Position numbers and translations under genes: made by a program. The notes under the pieces were generated by a model that saw only the letters and a list, made by a program, of their open reading frames with translations, did no database searches and was not told the origin of the DNA. DNA of 64,000 nt, taken from the NCBI GenBank assembly GCA_003332265.1, contig QPGA01000003.1, positions 41,212 through 105,211 of the forward strand, given 5' to 3'. Positions 9,331 through 19,756 of the stretch are shown here, in pieces (positions within the stretch are counted from its first letter, which is position 1; every line of letters starts with the position of its first letter). The DNA comes from Candidatus Accumulibacter meliphilus (GTDB lineage Bacteria > Pseudomonadota > Gammaproteobacteria > Burkholderiales > Rhodocyclaceae).

Positions 9331-10062
9331 TCAGCGCTCGGTCAAGGTCAGCAGAATGTCAGCGTACCAGGCACAGTTGAGGCCGAGTGCCTCGTCCTGG
9401 TTCGGGTCGCGGAAGCCGACATCGAGGCGGGCGGAGTGGACGCCGAGAAGCATCCACGGCAAGTCGCTGGACGCCAAATCCTCTGCCGCGACGCGCATGA
9501 CCACCGGCGCACCGCTGGTCCCGCGGTGCGTGCGGGCGTCGGTAAGGAAGTAGCCTTCCCCCTGAAAACGGAGCCCGAACGAAGAAGCAACGATTGCCTG
9601 GCGTACCACCGGCATGTGGTGCAGGCTGTCCTGGAAGCCTAGCGGGAAGCCGACCACCAGCAATGAGCTGCCTACTTCCACCTGATCAAAGCGCAGCGGC
9701 AGGTGGCATGGGGTAAAGGCATGGTATACCCCCGTTTTCGGCAGCGCGGCGCCATCGATCGCGACCACCGCGACGTCGATCGCGCCCGCCGTATCCAGGC
9801 CTTGCCGCCAGACTCGCTGGCCGTAAGCGTACAGGGGAATCGAGAATGCGGTCGACTCGGCGAGGTTGTCCGGGTTGATATGCAATTCGATCTCGATGCG
9901 ATCCGGGGCGTGCTGGCTAGGTTCGTCGTACAGCACGTGCCGGCTGGTGACCAGGAACAGCTGCTCATCACGCCTGAAGAAGAAGCCGCTGGCGTTGGTC
10001 AGCGCTTGCTGCTGATGGAAGGTCGTGATGCGCGTTGCGGCAAGGAGGATGGATTCAATCAT
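9331..10062 (-). CDS. Trypsin-like serine protease
   Basis: The 243-residue protein has a chymotrypsin-fold arrangement with a complete candidate catalytic triad: His42 in FLVTSRHVLYDE, Asp96 in GAIDVAVVAID and Ser183 in HRGTSGAPVV. There is no obvious signal peptide and no PDZ domain, so it is not a DegP/HtrA protease; it may act in the cytoplasm, or the domain may serve another role. It is a single gene, convergent with dsbC. The substrate is unknown. Confidence 0.75.
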   Translation of the reverse strand: MIESILLAATRITTFHQQQALTNASGFFFRRDEQLFLVTSRHVLYDEPSQHAPDRIEIELHINPDNLAESTAFSIPLYAYGQRVWRQGLDTAGAIDVAVVAIDGAALPKTGVYHAFTPCHLPLRFDQVEVGSSLLVVGFPLGFQDSLHHMPVVRQAIVASSFGLRFQGEGYFLTDARTHRGTSGAPVVMRVAAEDLASSDLPWMLLGVHSARLDVGFRDPNQDEALGLNCAWYADILLTLTER

Positions 10063-10358
10063 GGCCAGCCTGCTGCCGGTTCAGGGACCGATGGGGTGGC
10101 GGCCAGGAAGGCGAGGCGAGCCGAAAGAGCGCGCGCGGGGCTGATCGCAAGAAGCGCTGACAGCTCGCGCTGGCCCGCGGCGAGAAGCTGCCATATCTTC
10201 AATCTGCTGGTCGTGTGGATATGCAAAAGCCTTGGGTAGGCAGGCCGGAACGCACGAGGGGGACCACAAAAGTCCCCTTCGTCTCTCGCACGGCGCTGTG
10301 TTGGCAGGTGCTGTGGGAACGCGGTGATCAGGTCGCGTGTTGGTGTGTGCCAAGCGTC
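10063..10358. other. Intergenic region between rpoD and the protease gene
   Basis: I see no convincing gene or tRNA in these 296 bases. The only clear structure is the hairpin listed at 10256-10280. A 90-codon minus-strand opening (10081-10353) is Pro/Arg-rich and looks non-coding. Confidence 0.6.
10256..10280 (-). other. Stem-loop downstream of rpoD
   Basis: GGGGAC and GTCCCC pair around a seven-base loop, and the stem extends to nine pairs with one G-T wobble. It lies about 80 bases past the rpoD stop. There is no T-run after it on the minus strand, so it may be a 3'-end stabiliser or an imperfect terminator. Confidence 0.45.
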
Positions 10359-12332
<1,974 letters not shown>

Positions 12333-12371
12333 GACCAATTCCCGGATAGCGTTATGCTGGAAAAACTCTAA

Positions 12372-12380
12372 ATTCTACCA
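12372..12380 (-). promoter_or_regulatory. Candidate extended -10 promoter of rpoD
   Basis: TGGTAGAAT on the minus strand is an extended -10 (TG-N-TAGAAT), placed right after the dnaG stop and about 40 bases before the rpoD ATG. The -35 region, inside the dnaG end, is weak. Confidence 0.45.
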
Positions 12381-12384
12381 TAGC

Positions 12385-14130
12385 TTACACTGCGTGGCTG
12401 CCTTTGCTGCGCGCGCTGAGTGCTTGCAGGTACTCCTGTTTTTCTTCGTTCGATAGACCGCCGACACCAAGTTTCTGGATCTTGTCCTGTAGTCGAGTGA
12501 AGGCCCGTTTGTGCTCACTCTCCAGCAGCTGTGCAAGCGTACCGTCAAATTCGCTGTCGATCTCGTCTTCGGCAAAAGGCTGTTGCATTAGTTCAGCTGC
12601 CGCGGCGTGCAGCATCGTCTCGTCCTCGCTGCCGCGCAGCTTTTCGAGCAAGGCGGGATAGGCCAGTGGCTCCGCGCCGGAGCCGGCAATTGTTGCGCAG
12701 AGCAGGCGAATCGCGCGCGCTTCCGGCGCATGCTGGGGGAGCAGTTCGAGTGGCAAGCGGGAGGCCAGGGTGGGATTCTGGAGCAGGAGGCGCAGCAAGG
12801 GCCGCAGCAGCGAGGGTGCCTGTCGCGGCGCCCGTGCCGGCGCTGGCTTGACGATTGCACGCAGCGAGCACAGGCGTTCGACTTCTGCCTGTGAGAAGCC
12901 GCTGACCTGAGCCAGTCGCTTGACCAGTTGTAGCCGCAACAATGGCGACAGCATCCGGCCAAGCAAGGGCCTGGCGTCGGCGACGAGTCTGGCTCGCCCT
13001 TCGGCACTGCTCAGCTCGCAGTGCTGGCTCAGTTCGCGCAGCAGGAAATCAGAGAGCGGTGTCGCTTCGATGATCATCCGCTGGAAGGCTTCGCCGCCGC
13101 GTTGGCGTACCAGGCTGTCGGGGTCCTCGCCTTCCGGCAGGAGGACAAAGCCGATGCTTTTTTGCTCGGGAAGAACTTCGAGGCTGTTCTCCAGTGCTCG
13201 CCAGGCGGCCTTGCGCCCAGCTGTATCACCATCAAAGCAAAATACGACGCGGTCGGCCTGACGGAGAAGCTTTTGCACGTGCATCGGGGTAGTTGCCGTG
13301 CCGAGCGTCGCTATCGCGTTGTCGACCCCGTGTTGTGCCAGCGCAATGACGTCCATGTAGCCCTCGACGACGATCGCCGTTTCTCGGTCACGTATTGCCG
13401 TGCGCGCCTGCGGCAAGCCGAACAACTCGCGGCCTTTCTCGAAGAGGGGGGTTTCGGGCGAGTTCAGATACTTCGGCTCACCCGCGCCAAGGACGCGGCC
13501 ACCAAAAGCGATCACCTCGCCCTTTTGGCTGACAATCGGAAACATCACCCGGTCACGAAACCGGTCGTAGAGGCGGCCTTGCTCGTTCTTGATGACCAGG
13601 CCCGCCTGCTGCAGCTCCGGATGGCCATAGTCTTCGAAAGCGGCAGCCAGGCCTTGTCCTCCCGCAGGCGCGTAGCCAACGCCGAAGCGGCGGGCTATCT
13701 CGCCGCTGACGCCGCGCTCCTTGAGGTAGCGGATTGCGTTTTCCGAGCGTTTGAGTTGTTCGTAGTAGAACTTCGCGGCCTTGCCCATGCTTTCTGCGAG
13801 CTGCTGGCGTTGCGGACCGTGCTGCGGTGCGTGCCCTTGATCATCAGGAAGCTGCAAACCGCAGCGCGCCGCGAGTTCCTTGAGTGCATCAATGAAGCCG
13901 GCCCCTGAGTAGGCCATGATGAAGCCGATGGCGTTGCCGTGCGCGCCGCAGCCGAAACAGTGGTAGAACTGCTTGCTTGGGCTGACGGTGAAAGACGGTG
14001 ACTTTTCGCTGTGGAACGGGCAGCAGGCCGCGAAATTGGCGCCGGTTTTCTTCAGCGGGACGTAGCTGTCGATCAGGTCGATCAGGTCAACGCGATACAG
14101 CAGATCCTGAATGAATGCGTCCGGGATCAT
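12385..14130 (-). CDS. dnaG: DNA primase DnaG
   Basis: Makes RNA primers for replication together with the DnaB helicase. The 581-residue protein has the N-terminal zinc-binding domain (CPFHSEKSPSF and HCFGCGAHG, giving three Cys and one His ligand), the primase core beginning near RFGVGYAP, the TOPRIM motif VVEGYMDVIAL with the later FCFDGDTAGRKAAWRAL, and a C-terminal helicase-binding domain. Length is normal. It lies 45 bases downstream of yqeY and upstream of rpoD. Confidence 0.97.
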   Translation of the reverse strand: MIPDAFIQDLLYRVDLIDLIDSYVPLKKTGANFAACCPFHSEKSPSFTVSPSKQFYHCFGCGAHGNAIGFIMAYSGAGFIDALKELAARCGLQLPDDQGHAPQHGPQRQQLAESMGKAAKFYYEQLKRSENAIRYLKERGVSGEIARRFGVGYAPAGGQGLAAAFEDYGHPELQQAGLVIKNEQGRLYDRFRDRVMFPIVSQKGEVIAFGGRVLGAGEPKYLNSPETPLFEKGRELFGLPQARTAIRDRETAIVVEGYMDVIALAQHGVDNAIATLGTATTPMHVQKLLRQADRVVFCFDGDTAGRKAAWRALENSLEVLPEQKSIGFVLLPEGEDPDSLVRQRGGEAFQRMIIEATPLSDFLLRELSQHCELSSAEGRARLVADARPLLGRMLSPLLRLQLVKRLAQVSGFSQAEVERLCSLRAIVKPAPARAPRQAPSLLRPLLRLLLQNPTLASRLPLELLPQHAPEARAIRLLCATIAGSGAEPLAYPALLEKLRGSEDETMLHAAAAELMQQPFAEDEIDSEFDGTLAQLLESEHKRAFTRLQDKIQKLGVGGLSNEEKQEYLQALSARSKGSHAV

Positions 14131-14175
14131 CCGGGCCTCCCTCGGGCGGGTGGCTGGCAGCCCTGGTGGTGATGT

Positions 14176-14628
14176 TCAGGCGCCGCCAACGAGGCGCATT
14201 TTGACGAGCCGCGAAACCTCGCTCATGTCGGCGCGCCCCGCTAGTCCGGGTCGCAGCTGCGCCATCACCTTGCCCATGTCAGCAGGGCTGGCAGCGCCGG
14301 TTTCTGTAATGGCCTGCGCAACCGCTTCGACAAGTTCTTCCGTCGACAGGCTCGCAGGCAGGTAGGCGCTGAGGAGTTGGGACTCGAATTGCTCCGCGTC
14401 GGCGAGGTCCTTGCGCCCGGCTGCTGCATACTGGGTGATCGAATCCCGGCGTTGCTTGAGCATCTTGCCGATGACGGCGACGATCGCGTCGTCGTCGAGT
14501 GTGATGCGCTCGTCGACTTCTTTCTGCTTGATTGCCGCCAGCAGCAGACGCAAGGCGCCGAGCGTTTTCGCGTCGCGCGCGCGCATCGCTGCCTTTACGT
14601 CTTCGTTGATGCGTGCTTTGAGGGTCAT
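14176..14628 (-). CDS. yqeY: GatB/YqeY domain protein
   Basis: The 150-residue protein corresponds to the YqeY family, related to the tail domain of the GatB subunit of tRNA amidotransferase. It shows AMRARDAKTLGALRLLLAAI, the middle segment LSAYLPASLSTEELVEAVAQ, and the C-terminal ASPADMGKVMAQLRPGLAGR. Its molecular role is unclear. It commonly lies between rpsU and dnaG in betaproteobacteria, as here, 131 bases after rpsU with a terminator-like hairpin between. Confidence 0.93.
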   Translation of the reverse strand: MTLKARINEDVKAAMRARDAKTLGALRLLLAAIKQKEVDERITLDDDAIVAVIGKMLKQRRDSITQYAAAGRKDLADAEQFESQLLSAYLPASLSTEELVEAVAQAITETGAASPADMGKVMAQLRPGLAGRADMSEVSRLVKMRLVGGA

Positions 14629-14708
14629 CGCCAGGCACCTCCCGATCTACATGATTGCTGCACGAAGGCAGCTCCGCGCGCACCGAGTGCGGGTGCTTCA
14701 GAAGCGTG

Positions 14709-14736
14709 AAAAGCCGCCCATCTTCAGACAGGCGGC
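14709..14736 (-). terminator. Terminator-like hairpin between rpsU and yqeY
   Basis: On the minus strand GCCGCC pairs with GGCGGC; a small inner TCT/AGA helix fits in the loop, and TTTT follows. It starts 24 bases past the rpsU stop. A partial terminator at this place is the classic arrangement in the macromolecular synthesis operon; it lowers dnaG relative to rpsU expression. Confidence 0.7.
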
Positions 14737-14759
14737 CGTTCAACCGACGCTGACGATCT

Positions 14760-14972
14760 CTAAAAAAGCTTGGGAGGCAGGGTCTGGCTGCGCATGCGCT
14801 TGTGATGACGCTTGACCGCGGCGGCCAGCTTGCGCTTGCGCTCGGCGGTGGGTTTCTCGTAGAACTCGCGCGCTCTCAGTTCGGTCAGCAGGCCCGTTTT
14901 TTCTACGGTGCGCTTGAAGCGCCGGATGGCAACTTCGAAAGGCTCATTTTCTTTTACACGAATGGCAGGCAT
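14760..14972 (-). CDS. rpsU: 30S ribosomal protein S21
   Basis: Small ribosomal subunit protein needed for initiation on many mRNAs. The 70-residue product begins [20 protein letters not shown] and ends with a basic tail, as S21 does. The start at 14972 gives the family length; a start four codons earlier is rejected. It is the first gene of the rpsU-yqeY-dnaG-rpoD cluster, with a good promoter 46-75 bases upstream. Confidence 0.97.
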   Translation of the reverse strand: MPAIRVKENEPFEVAIRRFKRTVEKTGLLTELRAREFYEKPTAERKRKLAAAVKRHHKRMRSQTLPPKLF

Positions 14973-15017
14973 AGACTCATCCAAGGTTCAGGTGGGTATG
15001 GTACAGCTTAGCCGCGC

Positions 15018-15047
15018 ATTATATACAGGCTTGCGGTTCGACGCCAA
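15018..15047 (-). promoter_or_regulatory. Sigma-70 promoter of rpsU
   Basis: On the minus strand: -35 TTGGCG (15042-15047), 18-base spacer, perfect -10 TATAAT (15018-15023). Predicted transcript start near 15010, about 38 bases before the rpsU ATG. Confidence 0.75.
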
Positions 15048-15112
15048 GCATCAATTTCGCAATCCAGGATCCGCCAGCCTCGCGATGGCTACTCGGAGCT
15101 GTCGTTCCTGGA

Positions 15113-16417
15113 TCAGCCCTTCTCGTTTGGCCCCTCTTTCTGCGCTGCTGGCTTTTCGGCTTGGGGCCCGGCAGCTGTATTCTGCTGACGGCGGATTCGC
15201 ACCTCATGGATACGGCGCCGCGATGCGCGTTCGATTCTTACTTCAAGACCCTCGAGGGCGAGGTGCTCACCCGCTTCGGGAATACGTTCGAGGTGGGTGA
15301 TCACCCAGAGATTTACCGAGTCGTACGGCTTGCCTGAGAGTTCCTGGCCAAAGTGGCCTTCCAGGACGCGCAGTTCCGTCATGCCATCGACCAGCAGCTC
15401 GCTGCCGTTCGCCTTTCCGAGGAGCGTCTGATCCGCTTGCGAAGCTTCCGTGTCGTCATGGATTTCACCGACCAGTTCTTCGAGGATGTCCTCCAGGGTG
15501 AAGAGGCCAAGCAGGCCGCCAAACTCGTTGACGACCACCATCAGGCGCTCCTTGTCGGCTCTCAGTATCCTCAGCAGGCTGTCTACCGGCTGATTCGGCG
15601 GCACGAACAGCGGCTCGCTGCCTGCTTCCTTGAGGGGCTTGTCGAGATTGCCTTGGGCCACCTCGCCGAGGACGATCTGCAGAGTGATGACCTGATTGAT
15701 CTCGTCCGGATTGCCCGAGTGAAGGGGGATCCGGTAGTGCGAGCTGGCGATGATCTCGTCCAGGGCGTCGCGAATAGAGCGGTTGCCGTCGAGCGAAAAG
15801 ATCTCGTGGCGGTGCACCATGATGTCGCTGGCGCGCAAGGTGCTGAAATCGAAGATTCGCCGGATCATCATGTGCTCGCCGGCCTCGATCGATCCTTCCC
15901 GGGTGCCATGGGCGGCCAGAGCGATCAGCTCTGATTCGGTGATGCTTGGATCCTTTGGCGGGCTGCTGAGGCTGTGCATCCATTCGATCAGTCTTTCCAT
16001 TGCCCACACCAGCGGGAAAAGCAGTTTGCCAAGAATCTCCAGTGGCGTTGCTGCCAGCAAGGCGACGACTATGGCGTAGCGTGTGGCATAGGTTTTCGGC
16101 GTGATCTCGCCAAATACCAGGAGCAACAGGGTGATGAGCCCGACGGCAAGGCCGGGGCCGAGGTGGCCGAAATGCTCGGTGGCCACCACCGTGGCCAGGG
16201 TTGCGGTGCCCGTGTTTACGAGATTGTTGCCGATCAGGATGATGACCAGCGTCCGATTCAGGTTGCTCTTCATGCGATGCAGCGCCCTGGCACCTAGCCG
16301 TCCTTCGGCCAGCAGCGATTCGGTGCGTGCCCTGGAGAGGGTGGTGAGGGCGGTTTCGGAACCTGAGAAGAAGGCCGAGAGGGTGAGCATGATCAGCAGC
16401 AGAAACGCTTCAAACAC
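15113..16417 (-). CDS. CNNM/CorC-family membrane protein with CBS pair (copy 1)
   Basis: The 434-residue protein has an N-terminal CNNM domain with four hydrophobic segments and the signatures FFSGSETALTTLSRAR and VFGEITPKTYATR, a CBS-domain pair in the middle (DIMVHRHEIFSLDGNRSIRD through LFTLEDILEELVGEI) and a C-terminal CorC/HlyC domain. CNNM proteins export or regulate Mg2+ (or Co2+) at the membrane; the ion here is not known. The start is GTG at 16417 with GGGAG upstream. It is transcribed away from two paralogues that begin at 16998. Confidence 0.9.
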   Translation of the reverse strand: MFEAFLLLIMLTLSAFFSGSETALTTLSRARTESLLAEGRLGARALHRMKSNLNRTLVIILIGNNLVNTGTATLATVVATEHFGHLGPGLAVGLITLLLLVFGEITPKTYATRYAIVVALLAATPLEILGKLLFPLVWAMERLIEWMHSLSSPPKDPSITESELIALAAHGTREGSIEAGEHMMIRRIFDFSTLRASDIMVHRHEIFSLDGNRSIRDALDEIIASSHYRIPLHSGNPDEINQVITLQIVLGEVAQGNLDKPLKEAGSEPLFVPPNQPVDSLLRILRADKERLMVVVNEFGGLLGLFTLEDILEELVGEIHDDTEASQADQTLLGKANGSELLVDGMTELRVLEGHFGQELSGKPYDSVNLWVITHLERIPEAGEHLALEGLEVRIERASRRRIHEVRIRRQQNTAAGPQAEKPAAQKEGPNEKG

Positions 16418-16997
16418 GGTGAGATGGCTCCCAGAGTTGGCGCGCCCGGCTCGCGATATTCAGGGGCCGGGGTAAGGACTTCCTAGCGTTGATACACTAC
16501 TTGCAAGGCCGGTGCAATGCTGCCGAGCTGAGGCCCCCGCTGGATGTTCGGGGCGGCAGCCGTGGTGCGCCAGTGCCGGCCGAAGCTGCCTCGTCGTCGA
16601 GCGGCGTGCTCTTACCAGGCCGCAAGCTCGTCGGCGTTCGGCAATCCTGGCGGCGAAGGCCCTGGCAGAAAAGCGCTAGCTTCGGCGAATGGCGAGCTGC
16701 ACCCGGGCTTTTCCCTGCACCGTGTCAGGTACGCTAGCCGTCTGCGGGCCAGCTTTGGCGGGTTGCGCGCCGTGCGCGCCGCGGTTTGACTTTGGCATCA
16801 AACCCGCTGATAATCGGCGGTCGTGCGCAGGTGCGGGCAAGTTCGTCTTTAGGCGAAGCAGCTACGGACGCTTATGCCGCCGCTGAATTGCCGGTGTGGT
16901 CGTCAGGAGCTTCGCTGCCGTGGTTTTGTCCGCTTTTGCATCGTGCGCTTTCAAGGCGTTCCGAAGGCTGCGTGCAAATTTTCTCGAGGAGTGAAGA
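16418..16997. other. 580-bp divergent intergenic region between CNNM copies 1 and 2
   Basis: No credible coding frame is seen. The stretch holds a weak sigma70 candidate for copy 1 (minus strand, -35 TTGCAC at 16512-16517, 17-base spacer, -10 TATCAA at 16489-16494) and a good promoter for copy 2 at 16786-16814. About 300 bases between them show no feature I can name. Confidence 0.6.
16786..16814 (+). promoter_or_regulatory. Sigma-70 promoter with long leader before CNNM copy 2
   Basis: -35 TTGACT (16786-16791), 17-base spacer, -10 GATAAT (16809-16814). The predicted start near 16821 gives a leader of about 177 bases before the ATG at 16998, long enough to hold a regulatory RNA, though I recognise no known riboswitch in it. 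Confidence 0.6.
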
Positions 16998-18416
16998 ATG
17001 GATCCAGCACTTTGGATAGAGCTGGCGGTTTTTGTCGTCCTGCTGGTGTTTTCGGGTTTCTTCTCAAGCACCGAAACCGCGCTGTTTTCTCTGAGTTCGT
17101 TCCACCTTGATCAGATGCGCAAGGCCAAGAACCCGCGCATCGATCTTATCGAGCGTTTGCGCAGCGAGCCGCGCCGGCTGATTGTCACCATTCTGATTGG
17201 CAACGAATTTGTCAATGTCGCCGCTTCGGTGATCTCTGCCGCAGTGATCATCAAGCTGTTCGGCGCCGAGAACGACATGCTCAATCTGCTGGTCATGGTG
17301 CCGATCCTGCTGCTGTTTGGCGAGATCACTCCCAAGGTTCTGGCGATTCGCAACAACATGGCGTTTGCCAGCTTCCAGGCACGCCCAATCCATCTGTTTG
17401 CGCGTCTGATCACCCCGCTGCGCGAAGTGATCCGCCAGGTCGCCGAGTTTTTCATCACGCTGATCGTCGGTAAGCAGCGCTCGCAGGGCAATCTGGTTAC
17501 GGAAGACATGATCCGTACCCTGGTGACCGACGCTGTTGGTGAAGGCGCTCTCGACAGCCAGGAAGCGCGCTACATCGAAAAAATCTTCGACTTCGGCAAC
17601 AAGTCGCTGCGCGACATCATGCGGCCGCGCTCGGACATCGAATTTCTGTCGGCGGATCTTTCGGTGCCCGAGTTGATTGCCGGGATCAAGGCTACCCGTC
17701 AGTCGCGCTATCCCATTTATCGCGAGCGGCGGGATACCATCCTCGGCATCTTGCACACCCGTGATCTGCTCGGTGTCGACCTCGGCAGGCTGGAGCGCGA
17801 CCCGCATGCTTTTCGCAAGCTCCTGCGGCAGCCGAACTTCTTCCCAGAGTCCAAGCCGGCGGTCGAGCTGTTCCATACCTTCCGCCAGCGCAAACTCTCG
17901 TTCGCGCTGATCGTGGACGAGTACGGCGGGGTCACCGGTCTGGTGACCATGGAGGATTTGTTGGAGTGCGTCTTCGGTGAGATTGCCAGCCCATCGGATA
18001 GTGAGGCGCCGGACCGGCACATGGTCAGCGAATTCGACGATGGCCGCCGCCTGATCGACGCCGGTATGTCTCTGGAGGAGTTCAACCGCACTTTCGCGGT
18101 GACTATCGACTGTGAAGATGCCGAGACTATCGCCGGTGTTTTGCTCGACGCTTTCGGCGAATTGCCGGCGACGGGCGCATCGATTGTTCTCTGCGGCATG
18201 AAGCTGACGGTCGAGAGCGTTGAATTCAATCGCATCAGCCGGGTGCTGGTCGAGCCACCGGCTGTGGAGTCGACGGCGGACGCGGGTGAGAGCACAGAGG
18301 TGGAGGCCGCGGTCGAAACGGACGCGACGAGCGGCGGGGAGTCCGGCGACCAAGCCGCGGCTACGGATGCGAAGAGCGCCCCCGTCGAGCCGCCGAAGAA
18401 AGCGGAGGGCGTCTAA
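16998..18416 (+). CDS. CNNM/CorC-family membrane protein with CBS pair (copy 2)
   Basis: The 472-residue protein shows the CNNM transmembrane domain (FFSSTETALFSLSSFHLDQM, then LLFGEITPKVLAIRNNMAFA), a CBS pair (DIMRPRSDIEFLSADLSVPE to GLVTMEDLLECVFGEI) and a CorC/HlyC domain. It ends in an unusual Ala/Glu-rich tail of about 45 residues that the two neighbouring copies lack. GAGGAGTGAAG precedes the ATG. The TAA stop is immediately followed by the ATG of copy 3, so the two are co-transcribed and possibly act together. Predicted role is divalent cation efflux or homeostasis. Confidence 0.9.
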   Translation: MDPALWIELAVFVVLLVFSGFFSSTETALFSLSSFHLDQMRKAKNPRIDLIERLRSEPRRLIVTILIGNEFVNVAASVISAAVIIKLFGAENDMLNLLVMVPILLLFGEITPKVLAIRNNMAFASFQARPIHLFARLITPLREVIRQVAEFFITLIVGKQRSQGNLVTEDMIRTLVTDAVGEGALDSQEARYIEKIFDFGNKSLRDIMRPRSDIEFLSADLSVPELIAGIKATRQSRYPIYRERRDTILGILHTRDLLGVDLGRLERDPHAFRKLLRQPNFFPESKPAVELFHTFRQRKLSFALIVDEYGGVTGLVTMEDLLECVFGEIASPSDSEAPDRHMVSEFDDGRRLIDAGMSLEEFNRTFAVTIDCEDAETIAGVLLDAFGELPATGASIVLCGMKLTVESVEFNRISRVLVEPPAVESTADAGESTEVEAAVETDATSGGESGDQAAATDAKSAPVEPPKKAEGV

Positions 18417-19661
18417 ATGTCCGATATCTGGCTCACTGTTCTGTTCATGTTCGCCTGCCTGATCGCGGAGGCATTTTTTTCCGGCTCGGAGCTCGGGATC
18501 GTCAGCGCCGACCGCATGAAGCTTCGCCACGATGCGGCTAAGGGCTCACGGGGAGCACGCCTGGCTCTCGATATGCTCGAGAAGCGGCCCGAATGGTTGC
18601 TGTCGACGACTCTCGTCGGGACGAATATCGCCGTTGTCGCCAACTCGACGATCACCACGGCGATGATGATCTCCTTGTTTGGCGAAGCCGGCAGCTGGAT
18701 GGCGGTGCTCATTGTCGCGCCCTTGATCTGGGTATTTGGAGAAATCGTCCCGAAGAGCATTTTCCAGCAGCGCGCCGATGTCATGGCTCCTTATCTGATC
18801 TACGTGCTGCGCTTCTTCTCGATTCTCTTTTCGCCGATCCTGATCTTCTTCGTGACGCTGTCGAAGTTCCTTTCCCGGCTCGCCGGCGGCGCGGACGAAG
18901 AAAACCCCTTTACCCTGCGCCAGCAGATTCAGAGCATGGTGCAGATGCCGCCGCACGAAGGGGGTGACATCCAGCTGATCGAGAAGAACATGATTCGGCG
19001 CATGTTCAATTTCTCGGAGACCACCGTTTCGAAAGTGATGGTGCCCTTGATTGACGTGGACGCGGTCGAGAAGACCTGTACCGTTGCCGAGGCGATTCGC
19101 CTGGCTGTGGCCGGCTCGCACATTCGCTTGCCGGTCTTCGATGGGCGTATCGACCGCGTCGTCGGAGTGCTCAACACGATGGATTTGCTGGGTGTGGACG
19201 GGTCCGCGTCGATCGAGTCTTACATCAGCCCGACGCAATACGTTCCAGGTAGCAAGAGTGCCGAATCGATGCTCGTCGAGCTGCGCAAGGATGGCGATGC
19301 GATGGCCGTGGTGATGGACGAGTTCGGCGGTGCCGAGGGGATAATCACCATCGAGGACATCATCGAGGAAGTGATGGAGGATATGCAGGACGAGTACGAT
19401 CGCCAGGAGAAGCCGGCCGAGTGGTTGAAGAAACTGGGCCATCATGACTACCTGGTCAGCGCCCGGGCCGATCCGGCAATGCTCAATGAAAAGCTGGGGC
19501 TGAAGCTGCCCGAGGGCGACTACGATACCTTGTCCGGTCTTCTCCTCGAGCATGCGCGCGAAATCCCGAAAGTGGGAACGGTCATCGAAGTGGCGGGTAT
19601 CAAGTTTACGGTCCAGCGGGCGACGCCACAGGTTGTCCAGGAAGTGCAGATCCTCTGGTAG
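18417..19661 (+). CDS. CNNM/CorC-family membrane protein with CBS pair (copy 3)
   Basis: The 414-residue protein has the CNNM domain (AFFSGSELGIVSADRMKLRH, IWVFGEIVPKSIFQQRADVM), two CBS motifs (VSKVMVPLIDVDAVEKTCTV; AEGIITIEDIIEEVMEDMQD) and a C-terminal CorC/HlyC domain. Its sequence differs clearly from copy 2 (for example SGSELGIVS instead of SSTETALFS), so it is not a recent duplicate. It starts at the base after the copy 2 stop codon. Function as in copy 2: predicted ion transport or its regulation by nucleotide binding at the CBS pair. Confidence 0.9.
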   Translation: MSDIWLTVLFMFACLIAEAFFSGSELGIVSADRMKLRHDAAKGSRGARLALDMLEKRPEWLLSTTLVGTNIAVVANSTITTAMMISLFGEAGSWMAVLIVAPLIWVFGEIVPKSIFQQRADVMAPYLIYVLRFFSILFSPILIFFVTLSKFLSRLAGGADEENPFTLRQQIQSMVQMPPHEGGDIQLIEKNMIRRMFNFSETTVSKVMVPLIDVDAVEKTCTVAEAIRLAVAGSHIRLPVFDGRIDRVVGVLNTMDLLGVDGSASIESYISPTQYVPGSKSAESMLVELRKDGDAMAVVMDEFGGAEGIITIEDIIEEVMEDMQDEYDRQEKPAEWLKKLGHHDYLVSARADPAMLNEKLGLKLPEGDYDTLSGLLLEHAREIPKVGTVIEVAGIKFTVQRATPQVVQEVQILW

Positions 19662-19756
19662 ACCGAGCCAGTCAGCTGGGTGTGGCCCGCTGCGCGGGAT
19701 GATGGGGCTGGAAGGGCTTGGCCCGCAGGCGCTCCGGTGACGATGCCGGCGGCGAC

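Noticed and set aside
16489..16789. Short plus-strand openings between CNNM copies 1 and 2
   Set aside because: Arg/Ala/Pro-rich, no ribosome sites, no family resemblance.
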